A DNA stretch of 64,000 nucleotides from Sinorhizobium psoraleae (GCF_013283645.1 NZ_JABEKV010000010.1:62001-126000), one strand, 5' to 3'. Numbered from the stretch's first letter, positions 44,204 through 53,704 are shown. The notes: generated by a model from the letters alone, not told the origin. Numbers and translations are program-made.

Positions 44204-45730
44204 TTAGTCGGCGCAGGCCAGTTCGGCATAATCGATGCGGTTCACATCGACATTAGGCTGATAGCCCGTGCAGCCTCTGCGCAGACCCGCCACGACAGAG
44301 GTGAAGACCGGCAGGATCATCCCGCCTTCGTCGGCGACGATCCGCTGGGCATCGCGGTAGAGCTTGTTGCGCTCCGTCTCGTCGGCGGTCTGCCCGGCCT
44401 TAACGACAAGCGCGTCGAAATCGTCCCGCTTCCAGTGAGTCTCGTTCCATTCTGACTTGCTGTTCAGCGAGAGCGTCAGGGCCTCGGCCGGCGGGCGGGC
44501 GCTGGTGTAGGAGATGACCGCCGGCTTCTTCAGCCAGACCGTATCCCAGTAGCCTTCCGCCGGCGACGTGATGACGTTGACGCGGATGCCGGCCTCAGCA
44601 GCCATCTGGGCATAGACCTGCGCAAGCAGCATCATGCCGGGATAGGAGTCGGAGGTGTAAAGGTCGAAATCGATTCCGTCTGGATGCCCCGCTTCGGCGA
44701 GAAGGGTCTTGGCTTTCTCGACGTCCGCCGCTTTTGCCGGCGTGCCGAGGCCGAACGGCGAGGAGAGTGGGATCGGTGTATCGCCGCCAACCTCGCCATA
44801 GCCGAGCAGCACGGTGTCGAGGATCTTCTGCCGATCCATCACCAGCCTCATGGCTTCGCGGACCTTGATGTTGTCAAAGGGCGGTGTGTCCGTCCAGACC
44901 GCAAGATAGAGCGACGTCGCACCTGGCGTCGTGACGAGCTCGACAGCGGGATTGTCCTTGAGTGTAAGGAGGCTCGGTGGATCGACCGTCAGCGACAGGT
45001 CGACCGTGCCGGAGAGCAGCGCGGAAAGCCGCGAGGTCGGCTCGAGGCTGGTGGTGATCTCCAGGCACTCGGCCTTCGGCAGGCCGGTGCGCCAGTAGTT
45101 CGGATTGCGCCGCATCACGCGCACGGCGCCATTTATGGTGAAAGTTTCTTGCAGGAAAGGCCCGGTGCCATTGCCCTTGACGCGCAGGTCCTCGGGTTTG
45201 GCCCCGTCCGAAACCATCAGTGCATATTTGGTCGCGATCAACATTGGCAGTTCGACGACCGGCTCTTTTACCTTGAAGCGCACCGTATGGTCGTCGACGG
45301 CGGTGATGCCGTCCGCATCAAGGAAGGCAAGCGTCGAAAAACCGCCCGGCGAGACGGCGGGATCGAGCAGGCGGCGATAGGAATAGACCACGTCCTTGGC
45401 GTCGAAATCGGAGCCGTCGTGGAACTTGACGCCGTTGCGCAAGTGGAAAGTCCATTCCGTTGCGTCGGCATTGGATTTCCAGGATTCAGCAAGTGCCGGC
45501 ACGGGCTGCATCGCGTTGTTGCGATCGACAAGTGGCTCGTAAACCGCTCGGATATGATAGACGCTGTCCGTGCCGATGAGGGCCGCCGGGTCCATGGTCT
45601 GCTTCTCGCCGTCGGATTCGTAGCCGAGGACGCGCACGCAGCCTTGCTGTGCAAACACGGCGTTTGCGGAGAGCGAACAGGCTGTCATAGTCACGGCAAG
45701 GGCCGTGCCTTTCAGAAGATCTCGCTTCAT
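44204..45730 (-). CDS. ABC importer substrate-binding protein (SBP_bac_5 / dipeptide type)
   Basis: Periplasmic binding protein of 508 residues with a signal peptide (about 1-27, ending NAVFAQQ). Family segments are EPLVDRNNAMQPVPALAESWK, WTFHLRNGVKFHDGSDFDAKDVVYSY and DNIKVREAMRLVMDRQKIL. It heads the leftward operon SBP-cupin-DppB-DppC-DppDF. This family binds peptides but also many other solutes, so the cupin enzyme is the better hint to the ligand. Confidence 0.92.
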   Translation of the reverse strand: MKRDLLKGTALAVTMTACSLSANAVFAQQGCVRVLGYESDGEKQTMDPAALIGTDSVYHIRAVYEPLVDRNNAMQPVPALAESWKSNADATEWTFHLRNGVKFHDGSDFDAKDVVYSYRRLLDPAVSPGGFSTLAFLDADGITAVDDHTVRFKVKEPVVELPMLIATKYALMVSDGAKPEDLRVKGNGTGPFLQETFTINGAVRVMRRNPNYWRTGLPKAECLEITTSLEPTSRLSALLSGTVDLSLTVDPPSLLTLKDNPAVELVTTPGATSLYLAVWTDTPPFDNIKVREAMRLVMDRQKILDTVLLGYGEVGGDTPIPLSSPFGLGTPAKAADVEKAKTLLAEAGHPDGIDFDLYTSDSYPGMMLLAQVYAQMAAEAGIRVNVITSPAEGYWDTVWLKKPAVISYTSARPPAEALTLSLNSKSEWNETHWKRDDFDALVVKAGQTADETERNKLYRDAQRIVADEGGMILPVFTSVVAGLRRGCTGYQPNVDVNRIDYAELACAD

Positions 45731-45810
45731 TTTTGTGTTCCCTTATTATCGATTATTCTGGGAGTATGAAAATGGGCCCGGCTCCTTGCAAACGATTAGA
45801 ATTAACGTCT

Positions 45811-45829
45811 ACATGAGTAGAATTCATGT
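45811..45829. promoter_or_regulatory. LysR-type operator candidate
   Basis: ACATGA-GTAGAAT-TCATGT has perfect 6-base arms and contains a T-N11-A LysR box (T at 45814, A at 45826). It lies in the 111-base divergent spacer, 12 bases before the LysR start. A related AGAATT half occurs again at 45798. It is well placed to regulate both directions. Confidence 0.6.
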
Positions 45830-45841
45830 GGGTTTGTGAGC

Positions 45842-46720
45842 ATGGTCCGGCGCACTTTGCCTCCGTTGACGACGCTGCGGGCATTCGAAGCTGCCGCGCG
45901 GCTGATGAGCTTCAAGTCGGCGGCTGAGGAGCTGCGCGTCACGCAGTCCGCGATCAGCCATCAGATTGCCTCGCTGGAGCGCAATCTCGGCACCCCGCTG
46001 TTTCTGCGGCTGCCGGGCCGAGTGGAACTGAGCCGAGAGGGCGCAATCTACTTTCCCGTGGTGCAGGATGCACTCGACAGGATCGCGCTGACCACCGACC
46101 TCATTCGCCAGACCAACACGCCCGCGGCGCTGACCGTGCAGGTCTATGTCACCGTCGCTGTCCGATGGCTGATACCGCGTCTCCAGACGTTCAAGCAAGC
46201 TTCCCCCGAGATTGCCGTGAACCTCGATGCAAGCCTTCTCGACTGGGAATTCAATCCGGACCGCGCCGATATCGGCCTCATCTATACGCGGGCGCCAAAT
46301 AGGCCGAACCTCACCTATACCCTGCTGCGTCGCGAGCGGCTCGTCGGCGTCTGCTCGCCAGCGATCGCCAAAGCCATCAAGACGCCTGATGACCTGCGGC
46401 ATTTCTCGTTTCTTGCGGTCAGCGGAACCACCGAGGACGCGGCCACCTGGGCCGCCAACGTGGGGGCGACCGGCCTCTCGCAAAAATCCTCGCCGCTCTT
46501 CGACAGCAACCTGCTCGCCATCGAGGCGGCCGCCAATGGACAGGGCGTGGTTGTCGTTCCGCAATTCCTGGTCGAGGTAGATATTGCCCACGGCAACCTC
46601 GTGACCCCGCTTGCCTCTGACGTTATGCAGCCCGGTGGATGGTATCTCGTGCACCTGGAGCGGCGCGCCGGCGAGAAGGCCATCCGCAAATTCCTGCAAT
46701 GGATCCAGAGCCAGGTGTGA
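45842..46720 (+). CDS. LysR-family regulator (GcvA-like)
   Basis: LysR regulator of 292 residues of the GcvA type: MVRRTLPPLTTLRAFEAAARLMSFKSAAEELRVTQSAISHQI forms the helix-turn-helix region, and the C-terminal effector domain includes WLIPRLQTFKQASPEIAVNL and GWYLVHLERRAGEKAIRKF. It is divergent from the importer/cupin operon and is its likely regulator. The ATG at 45842 is chosen over a weaker in-frame start two codons earlier. Confidence 0.9.
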   Translation: MVRRTLPPLTTLRAFEAAARLMSFKSAAEELRVTQSAISHQIASLERNLGTPLFLRLPGRVELSREGAIYFPVVQDALDRIALTTDLIRQTNTPAALTVQVYVTVAVRWLIPRLQTFKQASPEIAVNLDASLLDWEFNPDRADIGLIYTRAPNRPNLTYTLLRRERLVGVCSPAIAKAIKTPDDLRHFSFLAVSGTTEDAATWAANVGATGLSQKSSPLFDSNLLAIEAAANGQGVVVVPQFLVEVDIAHGNLVTPLASDVMQPGGWYLVHLERRAGEKAIRKFLQWIQSQV

Positions 46721-46830
46721 CGGCGCGCGACGGATGACAAACGGCCCGCAACAGCGACGTTGCGAGCCGGGGAGGCGGGAGATGCTGGCGCGCTCGATAC
46801 CGGAGCAGCTCAGCCCCGTCAGCGCATAAT

Positions 46831-47044
46831 CCTTCAGGAAAACCGTTCCAGTGGCGATGTCGGGAGTCATGGATCGGTCCCGATCCAGGAACGGCACCTT
46901 TTGCCGGAGCGCATCATGGAACGAGGTCGTCGCTGTCGCGAGCTTCCGCTCCGGATGCTCCTTCAGGCGCAGGTCCGCCGCCTGCGCGGCATGAAGCGAC
47001 GACGAAAGGAGCGTTCGTGCCGACATCTTCGACGCCGCCGGCAA
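46831..47044 (-). pseudogene. C-terminal fragment of a histidine ammonia-lyase-like gene
   Basis: On the minus strand the frame reads LLSSSLHAAQAADLR, KLATATTSFHDALRQKVPFLDRDRSMTPDIA, a pattern typical of the last 70 residues of aromatic/histidine ammonia-lyases (AAQ-DLR, then VP-LD-DR-PDI). The catalytic part with the MIO-forming ASG is absent. This is a relic with no upstream gene body left. Confidence 0.5.
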
Positions 47045-47219
47045 TCGGGCGGGAGTCGAAAGAGGTCGGTTGCGCCAGGGCTCGGTTCTACGTCGCCAAC
47101 GCCATGAGCGGCGCCTCTACCACCAGAAATGCATGATGCGTATTCTCCGTGCCGAGGTAACGCGGGAGTTTCGCGTGGGTTGGGTTGTTGAGTGTCCTTA
47201 TCCAACAACTCCACGCACA

Positions 47220-47532
47220 ATGGTGGGCGGGGGACGTCAAGCCAGTGGCCGGCCAGGTTCGAGCTCGACATGGGTCCGTGAGGCAAGCAGCGTTGCAAGG
47301 TGCTCGAAGTCGAGCCGGAGCGTCTGCTGCGTTACCTTTTCGCCGCGGACGTGCTCGACACGACGATTACCTGGTGGTTGACGCCCGAAGGAAACGGAAC
47401 ACACCTGAGCCTGCAACAGAGGGGTTCAGCCTCGACACACCGATGGGGCGCCAGGCCTTCGACGGAATGAGGCCCGGCTTGCTCGATCGCCTTGCGCGAG
47501 CACTCGACAGCGTCTTACAGAGCAACGGCTAA
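47220..47532 (+). pseudogene. Frameshifted SRPBCC/AHSA1-type protein remnant
   Basis: One frame reads GDVKPVAGQ, another CKVLEVEPERLLRYLF and TTITWWLTPEGNGTHLSLQQRG, and a third GFSLDTPMGRQAFDGMRPGLLDRLARALDS to a stop at 47532. Together they reproduce the order of an AHSA1-like START-fold protein (FKP-VG, C-V-EVEPP-RL, T-TW-L-P-GGT, Q-GF). At least two frameshifts disrupt it. Confidence 0.6.
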
Positions 47533-47715
47533 GCGCATAGCGACAGGATCAGCTCCTGCATATTCGCGACACCAGCCGCCCCGACATCGCGAAGATCGAT
47601 GCTGCCCTGAAGCGGGTCGAGGCGAAAACTCCACCGGCGGAAGCGGCCAAGCAAAAATGGCCAAACTCGGCCAGCCGGTGAGGCGCACGGATTTAGGTTC
47701 CTGGAGTCCGCGAGA

Positions 47716-49617
47716 CTAAACGATGACTTGCTCGCCGAGTTCGACGACCCGATTTGCGGGCAAATGGAAATAATCGGTCGGGTCGATCGCCGAGTCCGCC
47801 ATCGCGATGAATAGCTTGTCCTGCCATTTCGGCATGCCCGACAGCGGGTCTGCGACCAGTTTGCGGCGGCCGAGATAGAACGACGTCGTCATGATCTCGA
47901 ACTTGAAGCCCTCCTTGCGACAGCGCGCAAGCGCCCGCGAGACGTTCGGGTCGTCCATGAAGCCGAAACGCAGTTCAAGTTTGCTGAACCGGTCGGAGAG
48001 TTTTGTAAGCGTGTAGCGGTCCTCTTCCGGGACATAAGGCACCCTGGCGGTCTTGATCGTCAGGATGACGTTGTGCTCGTGCAATACGTGATTGTGCTTG
48101 ATGTTGTGCAACAGAACGGCCGGGGTCATATCGGGTGTTGCGGTCAGGAAGATTGCGGTTCCCGGGACCACGGCAGGGGCGTGTTCGGATTTTCGCTCGA
48201 CCGCGGCTATGAACGTGTCGAGCGCAACATCCTGGCGGGCGGTCTTCTCACGCAGAATCCGGACGCCTTTGCGCCAGGTCCACATCAGCGTCATCACTAG
48301 GCCGGCGAAGAGGATGGGCACGTAGCCGCCGTCATGGATCTTGAAGAGGTTGGCACCGAGAAAAGTGAGCTCGAGCAGGAACAGAGGAAGCAGGACCGCA
48401 GTCGCAGTCCATATGCGCCAGTTCCACTGATGGCGGACGAATTCGATGGCGAGAATGGTGGTGACGACCATGGCGCCAGTGACCGATACACCATAGGCCG
48501 TGGCAAGCGACTCGGAACTGCCGAACACGAGCATGAGAACAAGCACGCCGACCAGGAGCGCGGTGTTGACCAATGGCAGGTAAATCTGTCCCGTCTGCGT
48601 TTCCGAGGTGTAGCAGATCTCAAACCTCGGCAGGAATCCGAGGTGAATCGCTTGTCGTACGAGTGAAAACGCTCCGGTGATCACTGCCTGGCTGGCGATG
48701 ATAGTTGCTGCGGTTGCCAGAATCACGATCGGCAACAGAGCCCAGCTTGGAAACATCAGAAAAAACGGATCAGAGATAGCTTCGGGATGCGACAGCACCA
48801 GGGCGCCCTGTCCGACATAATTCAAGGCCAGTGCCGGAAACACGACTGCAAACCAAGCCGCCTGGATTGGCCGGCGACCGAAGTGTCCAAGATCGGCATA
48901 GAGCGCCTCGGCTCCTGTCACTGTCAAGAATACGGCGCCGAGGACGATAAAACCGACGAGGCCGCCGTTCCATAAAAAGGTCACGGCGTGAACCGGATTG
49001 ACGGCCGCCAGAATCCCCAAATCGTCGCCGATGTGGGCAATGCCGGCCGCTCCCATGGCGATAAACCAAACGAGGGTGATCGGTCCGAACAGGTTCGACA
49101 CGGCTCCTGTGCCGCGGGACTGGATGGCAAACAACAGCACTATGATCGCCACAGAGATCGGTAGCACGTAATCCTGAAACGCTGGCGTGACGAGCTTGAG
49201 CCCCTCCACGGCCGAAAGGACGGAAAGCGCCGGCGTGATCATTGCATCGCCGATAAAGAGGGCGGCACCCAAGATTCCAACCATAAGCATGATCGCTGTC
49301 TGGCGGGGTGCCTTCTTCATCAACAGGGCCAGCAGGGCCAGCATCCCACCCTCACCGTCATTGTCGGCGCGCAGCAGAAACAGCACGTATTTGCAGCTCA
49401 CGATGATCGTCAGCGCCCAGAGCATCAGCGAAATGAGGCCGATGACCTCCCCGCGCTCGACCCCTCCTGCGGCAAAGGGACGGAGTGCCTCGCGGAAGGC
49501 ATACAGTGGGCTCGTCCCGATATCGCCGTACACGACGCCGACCGAACCAAGGGTGAGCACCAAAAATTGACGCAGGTTGTTTGTCTGCGCGGGCGTATGG
49601 TCCATGGACGCCGTCAT
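47716..49617 (-). CDS. kup: Low-affinity potassium uptake protein Kup
   Basis: KUP/HAK/KT family potassium transporter of 633 residues, with about twelve membrane helices in the first 440 residues and a cytoplasmic C-terminal domain. The family hallmark GVVYGDIGTSPLYAFREAL is near residue 30, and GGMLALLALL and GDAMITPALSVLSAVEGL follow. It imports K+ with H+. The start at 49617 (MTASMDH) has GGAGA five bases upstream. It is the only intact gene in this part of the window, flanked on both sides by non-coding sequence. Confidence 0.95.
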   Translation of the reverse strand: MTASMDHTPAQTNNLRQFLVLTLGSVGVVYGDIGTSPLYAFREALRPFAAGGVERGEVIGLISLMLWALTIIVSCKYVLFLLRADNDGEGGMLALLALLMKKAPRQTAIMLMVGILGAALFIGDAMITPALSVLSAVEGLKLVTPAFQDYVLPISVAIIVLLFAIQSRGTGAVSNLFGPITLVWFIAMGAAGIAHIGDDLGILAAVNPVHAVTFLWNGGLVGFIVLGAVFLTVTGAEALYADLGHFGRRPIQAAWFAVVFPALALNYVGQGALVLSHPEAISDPFFLMFPSWALLPIVILATAATIIASQAVITGAFSLVRQAIHLGFLPRFEICYTSETQTGQIYLPLVNTALLVGVLVLMLVFGSSESLATAYGVSVTGAMVVTTILAIEFVRHQWNWRIWTATAVLLPLFLLELTFLGANLFKIHDGGYVPILFAGLVMTLMWTWRKGVRILREKTARQDVALDTFIAAVERKSEHAPAVVPGTAIFLTATPDMTPAVLLHNIKHNHVLHEHNVILTIKTARVPYVPEEDRYTLTKLSDRFSKLELRFGFMDDPNVSRALARCRKEGFKFEIMTTSFYLGRRKLVADPLSGMPKWQDKLFIAMADSAIDPTDYFHLPANRVVELGEQVIV

Positions 49618-50539
49618 CGGCTCTCCGAAAATGCCTCGCTCTGCGATTATCCGCAAAGCCCAAGTGCGAGGTGGTCAGGATCTTGTGCCAGCACGCTGTA
49701 CCGAGTGGGCCATATATGCGTTTGCAGACCGCTTTGCGTCTACCTTACGTCCGTATGAGGTCTGGATTCGATTGGGGATTTCAGTTGCGCGCGTAAAGAT
49801 TTCATAAAGAGCGAGCCTGTTCCTTCCAGAAACACGAGCTCAGAAAGGGCCGATAAGGATGGTACCGTCACGCGCTAACCCGACGCGGCGGACGGTGCTC
49901 GTCCAGTCCCTGCAGCCTATCTTATGACGGCTCGATGCCCCCGCTGGGCACGCGCCTCGATGCCCGCCACCCGCGACCGCTGGTTGTCCTGGCGTTTGCC
50001 ATGCGCGGCGCTGTCCCGGCACTTCCCTCGATCATCGTCACGCCGGCGTCAAGCGAGCTTCTGAGCAATCCGGTGTACATGCGCCTGTCGCACAAGCTAG
50101 GAGTTGCTGCGCCCGATGCCAGCAGGCATCGTAGGTTATCTGCCCCTCGCACTTGCAACCGCTCTGGAGGCCGCTTCCATGCTAGCACCGGGCATTCGGG
50201 GACTTTTGGCGGGTGTCCGCAACGGGTCGAGAATTCGCCTTCACGAGCGTCGTGGGGTGGATGGTGGCTGTGTGAAAACCCCGCAGGGTCGAGGACGCGT
50301 GGAATGATTTTCCGAGATCGATTCGTTGCTTGCGAAACTCAGGCATTGGCACGGGGCCCCAGCCCCAGTTCTCCAACTCGACCCAGAATCTCCCCCACTC
50401 CCGAAACCGGAGGACACCCGGAGCATCACGGGCTCCTGATGCCTTGATCTCGTCCATGAACGGGCAGCGGTGCCGTGACCGGTGGGAAGTCCCGCGACTA
50501 CAACGCGCCTGACGTTTCCTCACATGCGTCACAACCGGA
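49618..50539. other. Gene-free stretch between kup and the alcohol dehydrogenase
   Basis: About 920 bases in which no frame on either strand looks like a real protein. Base composition is ordinary, and short open frames show no domain. It may be decayed coding DNA (for example 50030-50210 or 50260-50440), but I could not identify a parent gene. Confidence 0.4.
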
Positions 50540-51559
50540 CTATTGCCCGGTCGTTATCACCATCCGGAACCGGGCTGCGCCGCTCATCATCCGCTCATAG
50601 GCTTCGGCCGCCCGCTCAAGCGGCATCGTTTCGATCATCGGCCGAATGTTGGCGAGGGCGCTGAAAGCCAAAGTTTCTTCAGAATCCGTCGAGGTTCCAG
50701 AGGGCCACCCCTGGATCGCCCGGCGACCGCCGATCAGCAGGAACGGCGAGACCTCGATGGGATCGGGTGAAGCGCCAACGACGATCATCTTGCCATCAAC
50801 GGCCAGTCCGCCAAGCACCGCGCTTACCGCCTGCGAGTTGGTGACCGTGGAGAGGATCACGCGAGCTCCACCCAGCTTGTTCAGCTCGGTGGCGACATCC
50901 TGGGTGGTGCTATCGAAATAGTGATGAGCGCCGAGCTTGCGCGCCAGCGGCCCCTTATCGGCGCCCCGCGCGATGGCGACCGTGCGGCAGCCCATCTTGG
51001 CGGCAAACTGAACACCGAGATGACCGAGACCGCCGATACCAAGCACCGCGACAGTATCGCCTGCACGGATCCCGCCGTTCCGCAATGCATTGTAGGTCGT
51101 GATTCCAGCGCACAGGAGAGGCGCAGCCTCGGCGGCCTGCAGATCATCTGGGATCGCAGCCAGGGCTTCGAAAGGCGCGATCATGTAATCGGCATAGCCG
51201 CCATCATAGGTGATGCCGGGAATTTGCCCGTTCGCACATGTAATGAAATCGCCATGGCGGCAGGACGGACAATGGCCACAATGGCCACCGTGCCAGCCAA
51301 CCCCGACCCGTTGCCCGGGCTTCCAATTGGGCACACGCTCGCCGACCTTGTCGATGACGCCCACAACTTCGTGGCCCGGCACGCGCGGAAAGGTAATGCC
51401 CGGGAAAGCCCCCATTTTGGTGAAAGCATCGCTGTGACATATCCCGCACGCCTGGACCTTGATCAGGACCTGGCCCGCAGCTGGGGTCGGAATTTCGCGT
51501 TCGACAAGCTCGAATGGTCCGTTGGCGTTTTTCACTTGAACAGCACGCATGCGTGGCAT
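50540..51559 (-). CDS. Zinc-dependent alcohol dehydrogenase
   Basis: Medium-chain dehydrogenase of 339 residues (AdhA/AdhP type). Catalytic zinc ligands are in ACGICHSDAF and GHEVVGVI; the structural zinc uses four Cys in CGHCPSCRHGDFITC. The NAD(P) site is GIGGLGHLGVQFA. It oxidises primary alcohols or reduces aldehydes; the substrate is open. The start at 51559 (MPRMRAVQV) follows GGGAGG. It might detoxify aldehydes, but no operon link to the C1 genes exists here. Confidence 0.92.
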   Translation of the reverse strand: MPRMRAVQVKNANGPFELVEREIPTPAAGQVLIKVQACGICHSDAFTKMGAFPGITFPRVPGHEVVGVIDKVGERVPNWKPGQRVGVGWHGGHCGHCPSCRHGDFITCANGQIPGITYDGGYADYMIAPFEALAAIPDDLQAAEAAPLLCAGITTYNALRNGGIRAGDTVAVLGIGGLGHLGVQFAAKMGCRTVAIARGADKGPLARKLGAHHYFDSTTQDVATELNKLGGARVILSTVTNSQAVSAVLGGLAVDGKMIVVGASPDPIEVSPFLLIGGRRAIQGWPSGTSTDSEETLAFSALANIRPMIETMPLERAAEAYERMMSGAARFRMVITTGQ

Positions 51560-51629
51560 GTGAGCCTCCCGTAGTTTGCGTTGCATCGGGTGACAGTATC
51601 GGTTAACCGCGTTGAAAGTCATGTGCCGC

Positions 51630-52118
51630 CTAAGGGTCAGCAGTGGCCTTCACGTAAATTGCTGCAATCGCTTCGATGCCGCGTTGATCGTCGAGATCGA
51701 AGCGCGCGAGCAGGGGGCTGTCGAGGTCGATGACACCAAGAATTCGACGATCCCGGATCAACGGCACCACAAGCTCCGAGCGCGAGGCTGCATCACAGGC
51801 GATGTGATCGACAAAGGCGTGCACGTCCTCGACCAGCATGGACTGCCGCCGTTCGACCGCTGTCCCACAGGCGCCGCGACCCACAGCGATGCGCACACAC
51901 GCCGGCTTGCCCTGGAACGGTCCCAGGACCAGCTCTTCGGGCGATCGCAAGAAGTAAAAGCCGGCCCAGTTCAAATCGGGGAGGCTCGTGAACAAGAGCG
52001 CCGCGGTATTGGCAGCATTCGCGATCGCATCGCGCTCGTCGCCGATGAGGCCGCCTAGTTGCTGCGCCAGGTCCCGGTAGAGAGCGACTTTGTCATCGAC
52101 TACAATCACTCTTCCCAT
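51630..52118 (-). CDS. msrC: Free methionine-(R)-sulfoxide reductase (GAF domain)
   Basis: GAF-fold enzyme of 162 residues that reduces free L-methionine-(R)-sulfoxide. The three Cys of the family are at 74 (GKPACVRI), 84 (GRGACGTA) and 108 (DHIACDAAS). Their spacing of 10 and 24 equals that of the E. coli enzyme (84, 94, 118). WAGFYFL and SELVVPL also fit. It stands alone, 70 bases from the alcohol dehydrogenase in the same direction. Confidence 0.88.
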   Translation of the reverse strand: MGRVIVVDDKVALYRDLAQQLGGLIGDERDAIANAANTAALLFTSLPDLNWAGFYFLRSPEELVLGPFQGKPACVRIAVGRGACGTAVERRQSMLVEDVHAFVDHIACDAASRSELVVPLIRDRRILGVIDLDSPLLARFDLDDQRGIEAIAAIYVKATADP

Positions 52119-52532
52119 TCCTCATCAAGCGTTAAGATTGACGGTGCGGTGGCGCAGCGGCGGTACCAATATTCTGCGTTCGATTGATCGCCTTTCTTGC
52201 GATGGAGGTAGGCATGCACACGCATGACCGTCGATAGATAATACCCGCGCCAGCGGCCGAGCGGTAGCGTGCGTCAGGCAATATCCGGATATGACCGCAT
52301 TGGGTGTGCGCCGTGCCAACGCGGCGGCTTTCCAGTGGGTGCAAGTCCCACCCGGCAACCGCTCCGCCGGAAGCAATCGGAGCAGGTATGGAGGAGACGA
52401 CATGTCTGAAGCCTTCGATTAGCGGGTCACGAAAGGCAGGATATCTGACAATAGCGGTCACGGCTAAGTTCGAGCTTGCCGGTCACCTGCTTGCTTTAAA
52501 CGCCTCATATCGCGCTTCACGTTCGGCCCGGT
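52119..52532. other. Gene-free stretch; possible group II intron trace
   Basis: About 410 bases without a gene. The segment GTGGGTGCAAGTCCCACCCG (52337-52356) with CCGGCAACC behind it resembles a conserved part of group II intron RNA, but no reverse transcriptase or domain V hairpin was found. This is a weak resemblance. Confidence 0.25.
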
Positions 52533-52617
52533 ATGCAGGATTTCGATGGAACTCGGCTATCACGTGACGCTGGTGCGCGACGCGACGGCCGCCTTCTCGC
52601 ACGAAATGATGCACGCT
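52533..52617 (+). pseudogene. Short fragment of an isochorismatase-family hydrolase
   Basis: One frame reads MELGYHVTLVRDATAAFSHEMMHA, the typical C-terminal strand-helix of isochorismatase-like cysteine hydrolases (A-D-GY-VTLVRDATAAF--E-MHA). The sequence on both sides is unrelated, and the next bases belong to a permease fragment. It is a 28-codon relic. Confidence 0.55.
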
Positions 52618-53175
52618 TGGCGGCGATCGGTCTCAGCCAGAGCGATTGTCCGGCCCGCGCGACACTGACGGCCGTTCTGATTTCGCCGATGATCGTGCCG
52701 GTCGTCGTCGCCGCCGTCGGCATCTACTACGCCTTCGCCGCCGTCGGCCTGCTGAACTCGCTGACGGGGCTGGTGCTTGCCCATACCGTCCTCGGTGCCC
52801 CCATTCGTCGTCGTAGCGGTCACGGCAACGCTCAGCGGCTTTGATCAAAACCTCATGCGGGCGGCGGCGAGCCTTGGTGCACGTCCCGTCGAGGCTGTCT
52901 TCCGGGTCATGCTCCCGCTGATTGCCCCCGGCGTCGCTTCGGGCGCACTCTTTGCATTCGTGACGTCGTTCGACGAAGTCGTCGTCGCACTATTCATATC
53001 CGGCTCAGAGCAGCGAACACTTCCGCGCCAGATGTGGAGCGGCGTGCGCGAGACCCTCAGCCCGACGATTGCCGCAGTTGCGGCGCTCCTGATAGTATTT
53101 TCGACGCTGTTTCTCGCAACGATTCAGTGGCTGCAACGACGAGCCGAGTTGCAAAAGGTCCGCCGCGACGGATAA
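52618..53175 (+). pseudogene. N-terminally truncated, frameshifted PotC-like ABC permease
   Basis: The C-terminal two-thirds of a spermidine/putrescine-type permease: ATLTAVLISPMIVPVVVAAVGIYYAFA, GLVLAHTVLG, then a one-base shift (near 52797-52802) into PPFVVVAVTATLSGFDQNLMRAAASLGARP (the EAA loop) and FVTSFDEVVVALFI to a stop at 53175. The N-terminal helices are replaced by the isochorismatase fragment. No other subunits of such a transporter are nearby. Confidence 0.78.
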
Positions 53176-53233
53176 GAAATCAGATTTGAAGCTGGCTGTA
53201 TCGGCGATCAAACCCGCTCGCCACCACGAGGTG

Positions 53234-53704
53234 CTAACTGTGCCTGCCTGGCGAGCGTGGAACAACGAGCTTGGCCTTGAGAATCTGAACCACCTCGCCG
53301 TGCTGGTTGATCGTGCGGCTCACAACGACTGCGATGCCTCGATCGGGCTTCGAGCGCGAGGGCGTGATCCCGACCACCTCGCTTTCGACGTGCAATGTAT
53401 CGCCGGGGCGCGTTGGGGCCGGCCAGTTTAGCTCTCCTCCCGCTCCAACGAGGCCACCCTCGAAGGGCAAGCCCGTCTCGACGTTGAGACGCATTGTAAT
53501 GGCTGCGGTGTGCCATCCGCTTGCCGCCAGCCCCCTGAAGAATGTGTCCTTGGCCGCCGCCTCGTCGGTGTGAAAGGGCTGCGGGTCGAATTGCGACGCG
53601 AACGCCTTAATCTGCGCTTCGTCAATCGTGTGAGTCGCGCTTGTGAAGCGCTGTCCGACATAGAGATCATCCAGAAAAAGACGATCAGGCGCGAGATTAC
53701 TCAT
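53234..53704 (-). CDS. MaoC-family dehydratase
   Basis: Hot-dog-fold (R)-specific enoyl-CoA hydratase-like protein of 156 residues. FASQFDPQPFHTDEAAA contains the conserved Asp and His of the MaoC hydratase motif; GLAASGWHTAAI and NWPAPTRPGDTLHVESEV follow. The ATG has AAGGAGGG five bases upstream, so it is well translated. It stands alone between a permease pseudogene and the vapBC relics. The acyl substrate is unknown. Confidence 0.9.
   Translation of the reverse strand: MSNLAPDRLFLDDLYVGQRFTSATHTIDEAQIKAFASQFDPQPFHTDEAAAKDTFFRGLAASGWHTAAITMRLNVETGLPFEGGLVGAGGELNWPAPTRPGDTLHVESEVVGITPSRSKPDRGIAVVVSRTINQHGEVVQILKAKLVVPRSPGRHS

Larger units (their letters stand above)
46721..47715. other. 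Degenerate region between LysR and kup
   Basis: About one kilobase holding only the two gene relics listed separately. A further short stretch before kup (about 47560-47675) reads RPDIAKIDAALKRVEAKTPPAEAAKQ in one frame and may be the tail of another lost gene that I cannot name. Confidence 0.45.

Noticed and set aside
52320..52400. Possible group II intron remnant
   Set aside because: Only a short resemblance to intron RNA; no domain V, no reverse transcriptase and no intron boundaries could be found, so it is mentioned only as a weak note.
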